From the NCBI GenBank assembly GCA_017436905.1, contig JAFSCF010000004.1, forward strand, positions 1 through 64,000: a DNA stretch of 64,000 nucleotides. The letters run 5' to 3'. The DNA comes from Clostridia bacterium. GTDB lineage: Bacteria > Bacillota > Clostridia > UMGS1810. The notes under the pieces are model-generated. The model did not search any database. It was given only the letters and a program-made list of their open reading frames with translations, and had not been told where the DNA came from. Shown here piece after piece: positions 54,706 through 63,926 of the stretch. The first letter of the stretch is position 1. The number at the start of each line of letters is the position of its first letter. The translations under genes were made by a program, and so were the position numbers.

Positions 54706-55797
54706 ATGAATATTGATGAATTAAGAAAAGAAATAGACTCTATTGACGCAGAACTTACATCATTGCTTGAAAGAAGAATGGGGGTAAGTACGGCTATCGG
54801 TGAGTATAAAAAAGAAAGAGGACTTAAAGTTTATGATGCCGCAAGGGAAAGGGAAGTAATTGCAAAAAATCTTTCCCGCCTTAACGACAAAAAACTTGCG
54901 CCTTATGTAGAAAATATTTATAACTGCATAATGACCGAAAGTAAGAAAAAGCAGAGCGATTTATCAAAAAAAGAACTTTCTATCGGGTTTCAGGGCGTTA
55001 AAGGCAGTTTTTCGCACGAGGCATGCTTAAAATATACCTCTGCAAATACCGATATTAAATATACTACCGAGAATTTTAATACTTTTGACAGCCTTTGCAA
55101 TGCGCTTTTAAACGGCGATATTGACAGAGCAGTAATTCCGTTTGAGAATTCTTCCACGGGTCCAGTTGTTGATGTGTACGATTTGCTCAGCAAATATAAC
55201 TTTTATATTGTAGGTGAGGTATACGTTAAAGTAAACCATAACCTTATGGTTAAAGATGGAACAGATATTGCCAATGTACGTGATATTTATTCTCATCCTC
55301 AGGCGTTTATGCAGTGCAGAGAATTTTTGAACCAGCACAACTACAAGCAGATTCCGCATTTTAATACTGCCGTAAGCGCTAAGTTTGTAAGCGAGAGCGA
55401 CAGAGACGATATTGCCGCTATTGCAAGTGAGGCTGCTGCAAAGTTGTATTCGTTAAAGATTATAGAACACGATATTAACTATAATGCGAATAATGTAACA
55501 AAATTCATTATTCTGTCGAATGAAGCAAGGGAGAAATCTGATTGCAATAAGATAAGCATTATTGTGTCTATAGAAGATCGTCCCGGTTCGCTTGCAGATT
55601 TCATTGAACTTTTTAAAGGAACGGGAATCAATATGACGAAAATAGAGTCACGTCCCGATATAGGCAGTCCCTTTAAATATATCTTCTTTATTGACTTTAT
55701 GGGTAATGTTTTAGATAATAAAATCGCCGATTTTATTGAAAAGTTAAGAACAGAATCCAACGACTTCAAATATCTTGGTAACTACAGAGCGTATTGA
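54706..55797 (+). CDS. pheA: Bifunctional chorismate mutase / prephenate dehydratase
   Basis: 363 residues. Residues 1-85 are an AroQ-type chorismate mutase (LRKEIDSIDAELTSLLERRM); about 95-270 a prephenate dehydratase (GFQGVKGSFSHEACLKY, PFENSSTGPVVDVYDLL); the rest an ACT domain for Phe feedback (GSLADFIELF, KIESRP). The catalytic motif usually written TRF reads TKF here (NNVTKFIIL), an Arg-to-Lys change. Confidence 0.95.
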   Translation: MNIDELRKEIDSIDAELTSLLERRMGVSTAIGEYKKERGLKVYDAAREREVIAKNLSRLNDKKLAPYVENIYNCIMTESKKKQSDLSKKELSIGFQGVKGSFSHEACLKYTSANTDIKYTTENFNTFDSLCNALLNGDIDRAVIPFENSSTGPVVDVYDLLSKYNFYIVGEVYVKVNHNLMVKDGTDIANVRDIYSHPQAFMQCREFLNQHNYKQIPHFNTAVSAKFVSESDRDDIAAIASEAAAKLYSLKIIEHDINYNANNVTKFIILSNEAREKSDCNKISIIVSIEDRPGSLADFIELFKGTGINMTKIESRPDIGSPFKYIFFIDFMGNVLDNKIADFIEKLRTESNDFKYLGNYRAY

Positions 55798-55808
55798 GGA
55801 GTGATACT

Positions 55809-56594
55809 GTGGCTAAATACGGTTTAATAGGCGGAAAACTCGGACATTCTTATTCTATGGGTATACACGAAAAGTATTTTGCTACCATCGGAGAGAAGTC
55901 TACATACGAACTTATTGAAACGCCGACAGAAAATCTTAAACAAACTTTAGAAAATCTTGCAAATGAAGGTTACTGCGGAATAAATGTCACCATACCGCAC
56001 AAAAAAGCGGTTATGGAGTTTTTAGATGAAATTGCACCTGAAGCAGAGTTTATTGGCGCAGTAAACACTATAAAGTTTGAAAACGGAAAACTTTTCGGGT
56101 TTAATACCGATTATTACGGCTTTGGTAAAACTCTGGATAAATTCGGTATAGATATATCAGGCAAAAAAACATATATACTCGGTACGGGCGGTGCGGCAAA
56201 TGCTGTTTCGGCATATTGCCGTAATAATGGTGCTGAGGTTATATTTGTATCTCGCACACCGTCAAACAACGCAATCGGTTATGATGAACTTAAAAACGTA
56301 CCTGCAGGTGGAGTACTTATAAATTGCACACCCGTCGGTATGTACCCTGATACAGATGCCGCACCGATAGAATGTGTAGACGGGTTTGATGCGGTGGTGG
56401 ACTTGATATATAATCCCACAAAAACAAAACTTTTAAAAAATGCCGAAGAACATGGTATAAAAGCAGTGAACGGTATGTATATGCTGGTGGCGCAGGCAAT
56501 TTGCGCAGAGGCAATATGGCACAATACAGATTTTGAAGAGAATATTATTGACGATGTATATACGCAGGTTTTAAATAAGATGGAGGCGAATTGA
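55809..56594 (+). CDS. aroE: Shikimate dehydrogenase
   Basis: 261 residues from the GTG at 55809 (GAGGAG 7 bases upstream). KLGHSYSMGIHEKYF binds shikimate, NVTIPHKKAV carries the catalytic Lys, and LGTGGAANAV binds NADP. The longer TTG start overlapping pheA has no ribosome site. It reduces 3-dehydroshikimate. Confidence 0.95.
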   Translation: MAKYGLIGGKLGHSYSMGIHEKYFATIGEKSTYELIETPTENLKQTLENLANEGYCGINVTIPHKKAVMEFLDEIAPEAEFIGAVNTIKFENGKLFGFNTDYYGFGKTLDKFGIDISGKKTYILGTGGAANAVSAYCRNNGAEVIFVSRTPSNNAIGYDELKNVPAGGVLINCTPVGMYPDTDAAPIECVDGFDAVVDLIYNPTKTKLLKNAEEHGIKAVNGMYMLVAQAICAEAIWHNTDFEENIIDDVYTQVLNKMEAN

Positions 56595-56596
56595 TT

Positions 56597-57031
56597 ATGA
56601 AAATTATGCTTATAAACGGTGTTAATTTAAACTTTGTGGGTATCCGTGAAAAAGGTATTTACGGAAATAAAGATTTTAACTCTATTTGCGGAGATGTTAA
56701 AAAATATGCTGACGAAAAAGGTGTGGAACTTACACTTTTCCAGAGTAATTGCGAGGGCGAAATAGTAGATTGCCTGCAGAGAGCGTATTTTGAAAAATAT
56801 GACGCTGTTATCATAAACCCCGGAGCACACTCACACTACAGTATTGCTATATATGATGCCATCAAGAGCATCAGCCTGCCATGTGTGGAGGTACACCTTT
56901 CAAACGTTCATGCAAGGGAAGATTTCAGAAAGAACTGTGTAACAGCCGGTGCTTGTTCAGGTCAGATATGTGGTTTTGGCGAACTGGGATATAAGATGGC
57001 TATTGATGCATTGGTGGCACAGGCAAAATGA
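56597..57031 (+). CDS. aroQ: 3-dehydroquinate dehydratase, type II
   Basis: 144 residues, normal for the dodecameric type II enzyme. LINGVNLNFVGIRE and YG (catalytic Tyr), NPGAHSHYSIAIYDAI, and VEVHLSNVHAREDFR are all family motifs. The ATG at 56597 is 8 bases after GGAGGCG. Its stop overlaps the aroK start (ATGA). Confidence 0.96.
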   Translation: MKIMLINGVNLNFVGIREKGIYGNKDFNSICGDVKKYADEKGVELTLFQSNCEGEIVDCLQRAYFEKYDAVIINPGAHSHYSIAIYDAIKSISLPCVEVHLSNVHAREDFRKNCVTAGACSGQICGFGELGYKMAIDALVAQAK

Positions 57032-57516
57032 AAAACATATATTTGATAGGTATGCCCGGTTGCGGTAAAAGCACAATAGGAAAAATTATTTCCACGGAAA
57101 TAAACAGAAATTTCATTGATTTAGACGAATATATAGTAAATCAGACGGGAAAGAGCATCGCAGAACTTTTTGAGGTGGAAGAGAACTATTTTCGTGCTTG
57201 CGAAACGGTGTGCCTGAAAAAAATTAGTGATATGGATAATATGATAGTTGCAACAGGCGGTGGCATAATTGAAACACCAGGTAATGATGAGATTATGCGC
57301 AGCAGTGGCACAGTGATATTTATTCACACAACGCCTGAAAAGATAATGGAAAATTCTTCTCTTCACGGACGGCCTTTGCTTGCGGAAAATAAAAACAGAA
57401 TATTTGAACTGTTTGAAAGACGATACGAAAAATACAAATCTGCCGCTGATTATATTGTTGATAATATGGGCGATATTAAAGACGCATTGAATAAAATAAA
57501 AGACCTGAATTGCTGA
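57028..57516 (+). CDS. aroK: Shikimate kinase
   Basis: 162 residues. Walker A GMPGCGKST, shikimate-binding Asp in DLDEYI, Arg in YFRACE, ATGGGII, and the lid arginine in HGRPLL. The next Arg, in ERRYEKY, completes the site. The last gene of the operon; its stop lies in the terminator loop. Confidence 0.96.
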   Translation: MKNIYLIGMPGCGKSTIGKIISTEINRNFIDLDEYIVNQTGKSIAELFEVEENYFRACETVCLKKISDMDNMIVATGGGIIETPGNDEIMRSSGTVIFIHTTPEKIMENSSLHGRPLLAENKNRIFELFERRYEKYKSAADYIVDNMGDIKDALNKIKDLNC

Positions 57517-57535
57517 TAACAATTCAGGTCTTTTT
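57498..57535. terminator. Bidirectional terminator between aroK and nfo
   Basis: A 15-bp stem (57498-57512 with 57520-57534). The aroK stop is in the loop. Convergent with nfo. Confidence 0.92.
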
Positions 57536-58368
57536 CAGTTTTTGTATAACGATTTTAATAATTCAATTTCTTTAGCGTAGCCGTCAAGTTCGTTAGGCGT
57601 TTCCAGAAAAAACGGCAAATCTTTAAGTTGCGGATGATTAATAATCCGCTCAAACGCATCCAAGCCTATGCTTCCGTCACCTATTTTTTCGTGTCTGTCT
57701 TTGTGGCTGGCAAACGGATTTTTACTGTCGTTTATATGAATGGCACATAACCTTTTAATGCCGATTACTTTGTCAAACTCTTCTAAAACTCCGTCGAGGT
57801 TTCCAACAACATCGTATCCGCCGTCATTTACATGGCAGGTATCTAAGCAAACACCTAATTTATCCGAAAGTTCCACTCTGTCAATAATGGCTTTTAATTC
57901 TTCGAATTTACTTCCGACCTCGCTGCCTTTGCCCGCCATCGTTTCAAGCAAAACAGTTGTTGTAAGGTCAGGTGTTAAAATATTATTTAGCATCTCCGCT
58001 ATAAGTTCTATGCCTTTTTCAATGCCTTGTCCCACGTGGCTGCCGGGGTGGAAGTTATAAAGATTTCCCGGAACATGTTCCATACGCATAAGGTCGTCTT
58101 TCATAGTGTTATATGCAAACTCACGTATGCCTGCATCAGCCGAGCACGCATTTAAAGTGTAGGGGGCGTGGGCTAAAATTTTAGCAAAGTTATTTTCTTT
58201 AGCAAATTCTAAAAACGATTTGATGTCTGCTTCATCAATGGGTTTGGCTTTGCCGCCTCTGGGGTTTCGTGTAAAAAACTGAAAAGTATTTGCGCCGATT
58301 GATTTAGCTTCTTTTCCCATATGAGTAAAGCCTTTTGACGCAGAAAGGTGACAACCGATTTTAAACAT
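57535..58368 (-). CDS. nfo: Endonuclease IV (AP endonuclease)
   Basis: 277 residues from the ATG at 58368 (AAGGAGA 6 bases upstream). TIM-barrel zinc enzyme that cuts abasic DNA. Metal-site motifs: [44 protein letters not shown] and FLETPN. The upstream gene's end overlaps its start by 8 bases. Confidence 0.96.
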   Translation of the reverse strand: MFKIGCHLSASKGFTHMGKEAKSIGANTFQFFTRNPRGGKAKPIDEADIKSFLEFAKENNFAKILAHAPYTLNACSADAGIREFAYNTMKDDLMRMEHVPGNLYNFHPGSHVGQGIEKGIELIAEMLNNILTPDLTTTVLLETMAGKGSEVGSKFEELKAIIDRVELSDKLGVCLDTCHVNDGGYDVVGNLDGVLEEFDKVIGIKRLCAIHINDSKNPFASHKDRHEKIGDGSIGLDAFERIINHPQLKDLPFFLETPNELDGYAKEIELLKSLYKN

Positions 58369-58780
58369 AACCATTCTCCTTTTTAAATTCCGCCACTGCA
58401 GCCATAAGTTCTGTTACTGAGCCGAACCACGACTTTATCATATGGCGCATTATGCCTACTTCTTCATTTTTTGCGAGCAGGCCGAATATAGGCACACCCG
58501 AGCCGTATGCAGCACCGATTTCAGCCCATGCATCGCAACCGGACGGACCGATATAAATGAGTAAATTTGCAGTTGTGGCAGAGTTTGAGCAAAAGTCAAA
58601 TACTTTTTTGCCGTCTTCAGAAGCAATAAACGCAGTAAGTTCTCTTTTTGATAAAAATGCTTCTTCGGGTCTGCCTTCTCTAAGCCACGAGAGAACGAAA
58701 TCTCCGTTGTTTTCAAGTAACTCTGTAAGCATTTCAACTGCGTGCTGATGCTTCCATGATGCAGCGATGTAAATATTCAT
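58361..58780 (-). CDS. Nucleoside 2-deoxyribosyltransferase-like protein
   Basis: 139 residues. The N-terminal [16 protein letters not shown] and [27 protein letters not shown] match the nucleoside 2-deoxyribosyltransferase fold (PF05014-like; acidic residue in the D-x-W-x-E-I-G segment). The family includes base-exchange and nucleotide N-glycosidases; the substrate is unclear. It has AAAGGTGA upstream and overlaps nfo, so both could act in nucleotide or DNA damage clearance. Confidence 0.65.
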   Translation of the reverse strand: MNIYIAASWKHQHAVEMLTELLENNGDFVLSWLREGRPEEAFLSKRELTAFIASEDGKKVFDFCSNSATTANLLIYIGPSGCDAWAEIGAAYGSGVPIFGLLAKNEEVGIMRHMIKSWFGSVTELMAAVAEFKKENGYV

Positions 58781-58801
58781 AGTATCACCTTTCTTGTTTA
58801 T

Positions 58802-58833
58802 AAAAGCAGGATTGCATGCGCAATCCTGCTTTT
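58802..58833 (-). terminator. Terminator of the amino-acid ABC transporter operon
   Basis: A 14-bp stem (58802-58815 with 58820-58833) with loop ATGC. On the minus strand it follows the binding-protein gene by about 24 bases. Confidence 0.85.
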
Positions 58834-58856
58834 ATCTATATAATTTTTTTAAAAAA

Positions 58857-59636
58857 TTATTCAGCCAGTCTGCCGTCAACGTCTGCAGAGATTTTTGCGA
58901 TTTCGCCTGAATCGTTCAAGCGTTTAATAGTAGCATTAACTTTTTCAAGTAATTCTGTGTTACCTTTTTTGATTGCTACAGCATAAGCCTCGGTTTCGAA
59001 TACAGAATCGTCTGTAATGCCTTTGAGTTCAGGGTTTTTTGCGATGAAACTTTCAGCAGTGGGAGAGTCTATAACAGCAGCGTCAATTTTGCCGTTTAAA
59101 ACGTCCTGAACAGCGTCGATACCTTTCTGGTATCTTGCAAGTTCAATACCTTCAATTTCAGAAAGTGTAAGGTCGCCTGTGTAACCTGTTACAACACCTA
59201 CTTTTTTGCCTTTTAAAGTTTCAACATTTGTAATACCTGTGTCGTCACCTTTAACAAGGATTGTCTGAACTGCTACCCAGTATGGATCGCTGAAGTCTAC
59301 GTTTTCGAGTCTGTCGGCAGTAACTGTCATACCGGCAATACCCATGTCTGCTTTACCTGCGTCAACAGCAGGAATAATTGAGTTAAAGTCCATGTTTGAT
59401 ACTTCTAAAGTAGCACCCATGTCTTTAGCGATTTCGTTAGCAATAGCAACGTCAATACCGTCGAACTCACCGCAAAGTCCGTTACCATCAGCAGCGATAA
59501 ATTCAAAAGGTGGGAATTCAGCATTGGTAGCCATAATTACTTTAGCACCGTCTGTGTTTTCGCCGCAGCCTGCAAATGAGAGAGCCATTACAGCAATCAT
59601 TGCTACAGCAAGGACTGTTTTTAACATTTTTTTCAT
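58857..59636 (-). CDS. Amino-acid ABC transporter substrate-binding lipoprotein
   Basis: 259 residues. Lipoprotein signal peptide with lipobox SFAGC (Cys24). SBP_bac_3 family: ATNAEFPPFEF, FNSIIPAVDAGKADMGIAGM, DRLENVDFSDPY. It binds polar or small amino acids outside the membrane for the adjacent permease. The operon order is permease, ATPase, binding protein, all leftward. Confidence 0.93.
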   Translation of the reverse strand: MKKMLKTVLAVAMIAVMALSFAGCGENTDGAKVIMATNAEFPPFEFIAADGNGLCGEFDGIDVAIANEIAKDMGATLEVSNMDFNSIIPAVDAGKADMGIAGMTVTADRLENVDFSDPYWVAVQTILVKGDDTGITNVETLKGKKVGVVTGYTGDLTLSEIEGIELARYQKGIDAVQDVLNGKIDAAVIDSPTAESFIAKNPELKGITDDSVFETEAYAVAIKKGNTELLEKVNATIKRLNDSGEIAKISADVDGRLAE

Positions 59637-59692
59637 AATAATATCCTCCTAAGATATGATTTATTTATACTACCTTATGTAAAGGTAATAGT

Positions 59693-60415
59693 TTACTGAA
59701 CACGTCTTAAAAATTCTTTTGTACGGTCGTTTTGTGGATTTTCAAAAACTTCAGCAGGAACACCCTGTTCTGCAATAACGCCGTCGTCCATAAAGAAAAG
59801 TCTTGAGCCAACTTCTCTGGCAAAGTTCATTTCGTGTGTTACAACAACCATTGTCATACCCGAATCTGCAAGTTCTTTCATTACGTTTAAAACTTCGCCG
59901 ACCATTTCGGGGTCAAGTGCGCTTGTGGGCTCGTCAAAAAGCATTATATCCGGTGACATTGCCAAAGACCTTGCAATGGCAATTCTCTGTTTCTGACCGC
60001 CCGATAATTTCCCGGGAAATGAATCAATTTTATCAAAAAGACCAACTTTTTTAAGTAAATCTTCAGCAATTGCAACAGCCTCGTCTTTTTTAATTTTCTT
60101 GATTTTCATAGGTGCAAGAATAATGTTATCCAAAACGCTTAGGTGAGGGAACAGATTAAACTGCTGGAACACCATACCCATTTTCTGGCGGATTTTATTA
60201 ATGTTTGCTTTTGGGTCTGTTATAGACTCGCCCTCTATAATAATATCGCCCTGAGTAGGAACCTCTAAAAGATTAAGGCAACGCAAAAATGTGCTTTTAC
60301 CTGAACCGGAAGGACCGATTACAACTATTTTTTCACCTTTTTCAATATGTTCGCTGACGCCCTTTAAAACGTGGAGTTCGCCAAAACTTTTGTGCAGATT
60401 GTTTGTTATAATCAT
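59693..60415 (-). CDS. Amino-acid ABC transporter ATP-binding protein
   Basis: 240 residues from the ATG at 60415 (AAAGGAGA upstream). Walker [11 protein letters not shown]-loop [16 protein letters not shown], signature LSGGQKQR, Walker [13 protein letters not shown], and the switch His in [12 protein letters not shown]. This is the GlnQ/ArtP subgroup of polar amino-acid importers. Confidence 0.95.
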   Translation of the reverse strand: MIITNNLHKSFGELHVLKGVSEHIEKGEKIVVIGPSGSGKSTFLRCLNLLEVPTQGDIIIEGESITDPKANINKIRQKMGMVFQQFNLFPHLSVLDNIILAPMKIKKIKKDEAVAIAEDLLKKVGLFDKIDSFPGKLSGGQKQRIAIARSLAMSPDIMLFDEPTSALDPEMVGEVLNVMKELADSGMTMVVVTHEMNFAREVGSRLFFMDDGVIAEQGVPAEVFENPQNDRTKEFLRRVQ

Positions 60416-60434
60416 AGTTTTAATCTCCTTTCGG

Positions 60435-61181
60435 TCAGCGGTCGTCAGAAGCACGGAGCCTGCGCTCGAATGCTGCTATTGCAAGTGTTAAGAATTTAAT
60501 TATAATGTAATATACAACTGCTGCTGCAACCAGCGGCAAGAAAGGCTCAAATGTCAATGAACGTATGATATCGGCACCTCTTGTCAAATCCTGTACAGAA
60601 ATGTAGCCGACAACAGCAGTTTCTTTTATCAGTACAATAAATTCATTGGCTAAAGTTGGCAGAATGTTTTTAATTGCCTGAGGGACAATTATGTAAGCCA
60701 TAGTTTGAATTTTCGAAAGACCGAGCGAACGTCCTGCCTCCATCTGTCCGTTGTCGATGGATTGAATACCTGCACGGAAAATTTCCGAAACGTAAGCACC
60801 GCTGTTAAAACCGAAAGCAAGTACTGCTACAAATATTGCGTTTATATTTACGCTTGCAAATATTACAAAGTAGATTATTAAAAGTTGTGTTACCATAGGT
60901 GTTGCACGTATAACGTCTACATATACATATCCTATGCCTTTTAATACTTTTCCAAGACCACGAAGTATTTTAAATCTTGAGTTGTCCAGAAAAAAAGAGT
61001 TTCTGAGCAAAAATGCCAGTGCACCGAATGTAACACCTAAAAGTATAGCAAGTACCGATATAAGCAGGGTGTTTCCCAAACCTTTAACCATCTGCATATA
61101 TCTGTCGTCTTTTATAAAATTGAGGTAAAATGAGTGGGAAAACTCTTGCACCATCAACCCCAAAGATTGTGATATATTCAT
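60435..61181 (-). CDS. Amino-acid ABC transporter permease
   Basis: 248 residues with about five membrane helices. [20 protein letters not shown] at the start and the EAA-like loop [19 protein letters not shown] mark a HisM/GlnP-type permease. First gene of the three-gene operon. Confidence 0.94.
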   Translation of the reverse strand: MNISQSLGLMVQEFSHSFYLNFIKDDRYMQMVKGLGNTLLISVLAILLGVTFGALAFLLRNSFFLDNSRFKILRGLGKVLKGIGYVYVDVIRATPMVTQLLIIYFVIFASVNINAIFVAVLAFGFNSGAYVSEIFRAGIQSIDNGQMEAGRSLGLSKIQTMAYIIVPQAIKNILPTLANEFIVLIKETAVVGYISVQDLTRGADIIRSLTFEPFLPLVAAAVVYYIIIKFLTLAIAAFERRLRASDDR

Positions 61182-61219
61182 TAATAATTCTCCGTTCTAT
61201 TAATTTTACTGCATTTATA

Positions 61220-61247
61220 ATTATACACTATTTTTGTATTTAATCAA
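61220..61247 (-). promoter_or_regulatory. Promoter for the amino-acid ABC operon
   Basis: Minus strand: TTGATT (61247-61242), 16-base spacer, TATAAT (61225-61220), 39 bases before the permease start. Confidence 0.65.
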
Positions 61248-61254
61248 GAACTTT

Positions 61255-61794
61255 TTAAAAAATCCCGTATATGTTTGTATATAAAGTGTTTTTTGCCTCG
61301 CTAAAATTGTTTTTATTAAAAGGGGTGGGATAGGACATAATTTTTAGCGGCAAGGGTTCAAATTCTTTTTGAAGCGGTGGTTGAAAGTATTCATAATCAT
61401 TGAATAAAAATCCATGCCGTTTATAAAATTCTATTCTGCGTGTGGCATCTTTTGTGCTATTTGGCGGCTCCACTTCTAATATTATCGGAATTTTAAAATA
61501 TGCTTTGCACTTATCCAATAATTTTGAGCCAACGCCTTTCCCGCGTATAGCAGCGTCTACCGCAAAATGTTCTATAAAAGAGTATTTGCCCAAATCCCAT
61601 ATCGCCATAAAGGCAATAAGTTTATTATCCTCAAATGCAACAAGCAGATTGTAACGATTATCATTCAATAATTTTTTCTGCCCGTCAAAAGAACGCATTT
61701 CGTTTTGCGGAAGCGAAGATGAAAGCAGAGTATAAACACTTTCAAAAAGTTGTTCGGTAACAGGATTGGCTACATTATATATTTCGTAATTCAT
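61255..61794 (-). CDS. GNAT-family N-acetyltransferase
   Basis: 179 residues from the ATG at 61794 (GAGGTA upstream). The acetyl-CoA site VDAAIRGKGVGSKLLDKC and a C-terminal EFYKRHGFLFNDYEYF are typical of GNAT. The substrate is unknown. It starts 8 bases after the rodA stop, so the two are likely cotranscribed. Confidence 0.85.
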   Translation of the reverse strand: MNYEIYNVANPVTEQLFESVYTLLSSSLPQNEMRSFDGQKKLLNDNRYNLLVAFEDNKLIAFMAIWDLGKYSFIEHFAVDAAIRGKGVGSKLLDKCKAYFKIPIILEVEPPNSTKDATRRIEFYKRHGFLFNDYEYFQPPLQKEFEPLPLKIMSYPTPFNKNNFSEAKNTLYTNIYGIF

Positions 61795-61802
61795 AACTAC
61801 CT

Positions 61803-62915
61803 CTAAAAATTGATTACCTTTCTTCTCATATACACGCTGAGAACAAGACCTATTGACATAAGATTTGTTAAAAGTGAGGAGCCACCGTAACTGAAAAACG
61901 GAAGCGGAATACCCGTAACGGGCATAAGACCGATGCACATACCTATATTTTCAAATACGTGTGCAATAAGCATAAACGCAACACCGATGCAGATATACGA
62001 GCCAAAGTCGTTTTTTGCTGTGCGTGAGTTTGTGAGTATCCTGAATATCAGTGCAAACAAAAGTGTCGTTACAAAAATGCAACCTATTATACCGAGTTCT
62101 TCGCCTATAACACCGAATATAAAATCGGTATGTTTAACGGGCAGATACCCAAGTTGTGTCTGCGTGCCGTGGAATAAGCCTTTGCCAAAAATCTGTCCGC
62201 TGCCGATGGTGAGTTTAGACTGCAAAACGTGATACCCTGCGCCGCTTGGGTCGGACTCCGGACTTAAAAATACAAGTATTCTGTTTTTACGTGTTTCATT
62301 GAGGAAGAAAAACCATATTATCGGCAGTATTGCCGCCATAAGACCGCCTGCGCCTGCGATGTATTTCCACGAAATATTTGCCGCAAACAGTATACCTGCC
62401 ATTATGCATATAAATACTAATGCCGTGCCGTAGTCTGGCTGAAGCAGTATAAGGAATATCAGAATGCCTGCATGGATTAAAAGTTTTAATACATTTGCAG
62501 GTCTGTTTATGTCGTCTTTCATACTTGCCACGTGTGCCGAAAAAGTTATTATAAAGCCTATTTTAACAAACTCAGACGGCTGTATACCGATAGGTCCGAA
62601 TCTTATCCAACTTTTACTGCCCGTGCTTTCTCTGCCGATGCCGATAATAAGCACCATCACAAGAGAAACTATGCATAACCCGTATATAAATTTAGATAAA
62701 TCGCCAAGGTCTTCATAATCAATCGCAGCAAAAATTGCCATTGCACATATACCCACAATGGCTGCTACCGACTGAATAATTATATATTTTGTTCCGCCCG
62801 ACATAGTGTTAACTGCGCTTGAAATTATAACTATGCCAAAAACAGTGCAAAAAAGCGTTAGTGATATAACTATCCAATCAAGATTTGAATAATCTATAGA
62901 GGTGTTTCTTTTCAT
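61803..62915 (-). CDS. rodA: SEDS-family peptidoglycan polymerase (RodA type)
   Basis: 370 residues from the ATG at 62915, with ten membrane helices. LPVKHTDFIFGVIGEELG carries the catalytic Asp, and PLPFFSYGGSSLLTNL is the C-terminal SEDS signature; both fit RodA better than FtsW. RodA polymerises lipid II for side-wall growth, working with MreB/Mbl (35.2 kb). Confidence 0.93.
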   Translation of the reverse strand: MKRNTSIDYSNLDWIVISLTLFCTVFGIVIISSAVNTMSGGTKYIIIQSVAAIVGICAMAIFAAIDYEDLGDLSKFIYGLCIVSLVMVLIIGIGRESTGSKSWIRFGPIGIQPSEFVKIGFIITFSAHVASMKDDINRPANVLKLLIHAGILIFLILLQPDYGTALVFICIMAGILFAANISWKYIAGAGGLMAAILPIIWFFFLNETRKNRILVFLSPESDPSGAGYHVLQSKLTIGSGQIFGKGLFHGTQTQLGYLPVKHTDFIFGVIGEELGIIGCIFVTTLLFALIFRILTNSRTAKNDFGSYICIGVAFMLIAHVFENIGMCIGLMPVTGIPLPFFSYGGSSLLTNLMSIGLVLSVYMRRKVINF

Positions 62916-62946
62916 AAATTTCTCCCTAAGTATTTCTATAATATAT

Positions 62947-62974
62947 ATTATAACATTAAATGCCAAAAAAACAA
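62947..62974 (-). promoter_or_regulatory. Possible promoter for rodA
   Basis: Minus strand: TTGTTT (62974-62969), 16-base spacer, TATAAT (62952-62947). The -35 is poor. Confidence 0.4.
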
Positions 62975-63008
62975 TAATTTTGTTTACGAATTGTTTAAAA
63001 AATAATTA

Positions 63009-63037
63009 TTGCAAAGGATTGCGAAATATTGTATAAT
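63009..63037 (+). promoter_or_regulatory. Promoter for the DUF5685-dnaJ genes
   Basis: TTGCAA (63009-63014), 17-base spacer, TATAAT (63032-63037), 26-32 bases before the start codon. Confidence 0.75.
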
Positions 63038-63062
63038 TGAAACAGTATATAATAGGGGTAGA

Positions 63063-63926
63063 ATGGTATTGTTCGGATATGTTACTTTTTATAAAGATGA
63101 ATTAAAAATTAAAGATTATAATAAATTCAAAGCGTATTACTGCGGTTTATGCAAAGAACTGGGCAAACGCTTTAATCAGTTGGTGCGTTTGGGTTTAAGT
63201 TATGACTTTACATTTCTTGCTTTGCTGCTTGATTCTGTTGATGATATTCAAACAGAGTTTTCGCAGGAGGGATGCTTTAAGCATATTGGCAAAAAGCGAG
63301 TAACGGTTAAGAAAAATCCGCATGTTCAATATGCTGCTGATATGAGTGTAGTGTTTATGTATTTTAAACTTTTAGACGATATACATGATGATTTTTCTTT
63401 AAAATCAGCAGTTGCCATTGTACCATATTGGTTTGCGGTGCGAAAAGTAAAGCGCAAGTACCCCAAAATAGTAGAAACTGTGCGTTCCAATTTAAAAACA
63501 TTGTCCGCTTTGGAAAATAAAAATTGTGCAAGTGTAGACGAAGTTGCACATACGTTTGCGGGTATTATGGAAGTTCTTTTCGATAAAGACGATGAAAATC
63601 TTAAAAGATTAGGTTATAACATCGGCAGATTTATTTATATTGCTGACGCCGCAAACGATTTTGAAAGTGATGTTAAAAAGAATAAGTACAATCCTTTTAA
63701 ATATGCTTATCCCGATAAAAACGTCGATGAAATTAAGTTGACGGCAGGGCAGTCTATGCTTTTTACGCTTGCGATGGCGGGGCAGAATTACGAGTCTTTG
63801 AATATTATAAAAAACAAGGATTTGCTTGATAATATAATATACCTTGGTTTAAGGCACAGAATGGATATGATACTGTGCACCAAGGCTTGCGAAAAGAGAG
63901 GAAAAACTGATGGAAAATCCGTATAA
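63063..63926 (+). CDS. DUF5685 family protein
   Basis: 287 residues from the ATG at 63063, or 285 from the TTG at 63069 that gives the family-typical MFGYV start; AGGGG upstream suits either. The N-terminus (FGYVTFYKDELKIKDY, then YYCGLCKELG) is diagnostic of DUF5685, with a conserved Cys pair. The rest is helical. Function unknown. Its end overlaps the DnaJ-domain gene by 17 bases, a pairing that suggests joint work. Upstream extension to 63009 would include the promoter and is rejected. Confidence 0.85.
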   Translation: MVLFGYVTFYKDELKIKDYNKFKAYYCGLCKELGKRFNQLVRLGLSYDFTFLALLLDSVDDIQTEFSQEGCFKHIGKKRVTVKKNPHVQYAADMSVVFMYFKLLDDIHDDFSLKSAVAIVPYWFAVRKVKRKYPKIVETVRSNLKTLSALENKNCASVDEVAHTFAGIMEVLFDKDDENLKRLGYNIGRFIYIADAANDFESDVKKNKYNPFKYAYPDKNVDEIKLTAGQSMLFTLAMAGQNYESLNIIKNKDLLDNIIYLGLRHRMDMILCTKACEKRGKTDGKSV

